Source: Candidatus Gastranaerophilales bacterium
Lineage (GTDB): Bacteria; Cyanobacteriota; Vampirovibrionia; Gastranaerophilales; Gastranaerophilaceae
DNA: 54,835 bases
Direction: 5' to 3'
NCBI GenBank assembly: GCA_944324905.1
Contig: CALUYB010000011.1
Location: 1 to 54,835, forward strand
The notes beneath the pieces are model-generated. The model was not told where the DNA came from, made no database searches, and saw only the letters and a list, made by a program, of their open reading frames with translations. This document shows positions 54,030 to 54,835 of this stretch, piece after piece. How positions within the stretch are numbered: the first letter of the stretch is position 1; the number at the start of each line of letters is the position of its first letter. The translations under genes and the position numbers were made by a program.

Positions 54030-54785
54030 ATGATAGAAATGTTAGAAAAAGGCCCAAGATTGGCAAAAGCACAAAATGCCGAAGTTGGTGCGTCTAAATT
54101 TTGCCCGGGATGCGGGCATGGCATGATTTTAAAAACTCTTGCCCAAACAATCGACGAGCTTGAACTTAACGATAAAGCAATTTTCGGTTGTGATATCGGT
54201 TGTTCGTTGTTATCTTGGAATTATATGAACGTAGATACAGTTCAAACTCACCATGGTCGTACAACCCCTGTTATATATGGCGTAACTCGTGCTAATCCCG
54301 ATTTAGTAGGTATAGCATATATGGGTGACGGCGGCGGTCTTGCAATCGGTTCTCAACACCTTGTAAACGCTGCAGTTAGAAGTGAAAATCTTTTAATTAT
54401 TGTTGCTAACAACACAAACTACGGCATGACAGGCGGACAAATGTCACCTACTACAATGCCTGGACAAAAAACAGAAACAACTCCTTATGGTCGTGACTGT
54501 GATGTTACGGGTCGTCCTGCAAAAGGTGCTGAAATGGTTGCTTCAATTGCTGATCCAAGCAAATCTTTTGTTGCAAGGGCTTCTGTTTCAAACTTAAGAA
54601 AATTAAAATCAACATTTAAAAAAGCGCTTAAAAACGTTGATATGGGCGGATTTTCTTTTGTTGAAGTTCTTTCTGTTTGTCCTCTAAACTGGAGAACAAA
54701 CAATGTTCAAACATGGGACAGATTAAAAACTATGGAAGAATTCTTTGAAGTTAAAGAATTTGTCCAAAGAGAAGGATTGGAGTAA
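54030..54785 (+). CDS. 2-oxoacid:acceptor oxidoreductase subunit beta (thiamin diphosphate-binding)
   Basis: The beta subunit binds thiamin diphosphate and a 4Fe-4S cluster. The 251-residue protein has FCPGCGHGMIL, GCDIGCS, and the TPP loop YMGDGGGLAIGSQHL with NNTNYGMTGGQMSPTT. The C-terminal VCPLNW cysteine may complete the cluster. It lies 27 bases after the alpha gene with AGAGGAAA upstream, and its stop is four bases before the gamma gene. Confidence 0.94.
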   Translation: MIEMLEKGPRLAKAQNAEVGASKFCPGCGHGMILKTLAQTIDELELNDKAIFGCDIGCSLLSWNYMNVDTVQTHHGRTTPVIYGVTRANPDLVGIAYMGDGGGLAIGSQHLVNAAVRSENLLIIVANNTNYGMTGGQMSPTTMPGQKTETTPYGRDCDVTGRPAKGAEMVASIADPSKSFVARASVSNLRKLKSTFKKALKNVDMGGFSFVEVLSVCPLNWRTNNVQTWDRLKTMEEFFEVKEFVQREGLE

Positions 54786-54789
54786 TAAT

Positions 54790-54835
54790 ATGGCAAGAAC
54801 AAGAATAGTTTTAGCAGGTGAAGGCGGACAAGGCG
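54790..54835 (+). CDS. 2-oxoacid:acceptor oxidoreductase subunit gamma, cut by the window edge
   Basis: Only the first 15 codons are present (MARTRIVLAGEGGQG). The GxGGQG loop at the N-terminus is the hallmark of the gamma subunit of 2-oxoacid:ferredoxin oxidoreductases, and the position after the beta gene fits. The rest lies beyond the right edge. Confidence 0.85.
   Translation, partial: MARTRIVLAGEGGQG

Noticed and set aside
1-54835. CRISPR arrays, insertion sequences, integrases or prophage genes
   Set aside because: I saw no regularly spaced direct repeats, transposase motifs, att-like duplications or phage structural genes.

Overview
The window is a stretch of AT-rich, gene-dense bacterial chromosome with about 58 protein genes. 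I found no rRNA or tRNA gene, insertion sequence, prophage or CRISPR array. It looks like an anaerobic or fermentative Gram-negative bacterium. An outer-membrane BamA/Omp85 protein and a KdsC-type phosphatase point to an outer membrane and lipopolysaccharide. HydE ([FeFe]-hydrogenase maturation), rubrerythrin and a 2-oxoacid:ferredoxin oxidoreductase point to anaerobic metabolism. BamA has only three POTRA domains, the core of ribosomal protein L17 (motif ADQRKALLR) and the GyrA-box region (RATRGKGG) resemble cyanobacterial versions, and there are many small EF-hand proteins. My best guess is the non-photosynthetic cyanobacterial sister lineage Gastranaerophilales/Melainabacteria. That assignment rests on recalled family features, not on a search.

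Layout. 1-5.1 kb: an overlapping argG-argH-argF operon converges on ilvA-ridA, where RidA removes the reactive enamine that IlvA makes. 5.1-11.2 kb: hydE and a ThiF/MoeB-like E1 gene diverge, followed by pgeF, an EF-hand-like protein, a HAD phosphatase, a UDP-glucuronate decarboxylase-like epimerase and an EF-hand/CHAP cell-wall hydrolase. 11.2-16.4 kb: rubrerythrin, with a striking palindrome over its promoter, diverges from a regulator built of four GntR-type winged helices; then lepA, a PEBP protein and a UbiA/MenA prenyltransferase. 16.6-21.6 kb: the alpha operon infA-rpmJ-rpsM-rpsK-rpsD-rpoA-rplQ-truA-rplM-rpsI, closed by a terminator. 21.6-28 kb: an EF-hand protein, wecB, gyrA and bamA. 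28-30 kb: a sigma region 4-like protein converges on two coupled unknown membrane-protein genes. 30-37 kb: leuA, a KDPG aldolase-like gene, kdsC, a degenerate REC-GGDEF protein, a GT39-type glycosyltransferase and clpP. 37-46 kb: a FAD protein, an nfeD-SPFH-response regulator-histidine kinase-tadA-TIGR02757 operon, and nadB-nadC. 46-55 kb: a CoA-disulfide reductase-like enzyme, rsmD, two more EF-hand/LysM-like proteins, a small CxxC protein, gatA, yraN, a stand-alone RelA/SpoT-like synthetase, and the start of a korABC operon that runs off the right edge.

Three things cut across the window. First, at least seven genes without a Shine-Dalgarno sequence (hydE, thiF, lepA, the PEBP gene, ubiA, wecB, yraN) have a -10-like hexamer exactly 6 nt before the ATG, which predicts leaderless mRNAs. 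Second, five dispersed proteins share EF-hand or EF-hand-like motifs and lack signal peptides, including a cell-wall hydrolase. Third, several unrecognised or degenerate regulators occur: the four-winged-helix protein, the sigma-like protein, the pseudo-receiver/degenerate GGDEF protein and the RelA/SpoT-like protein. No intergenic gap reaches 300 bases; the longest, 16381-16662, holds two divergent promoters in A/C-rich sequence.
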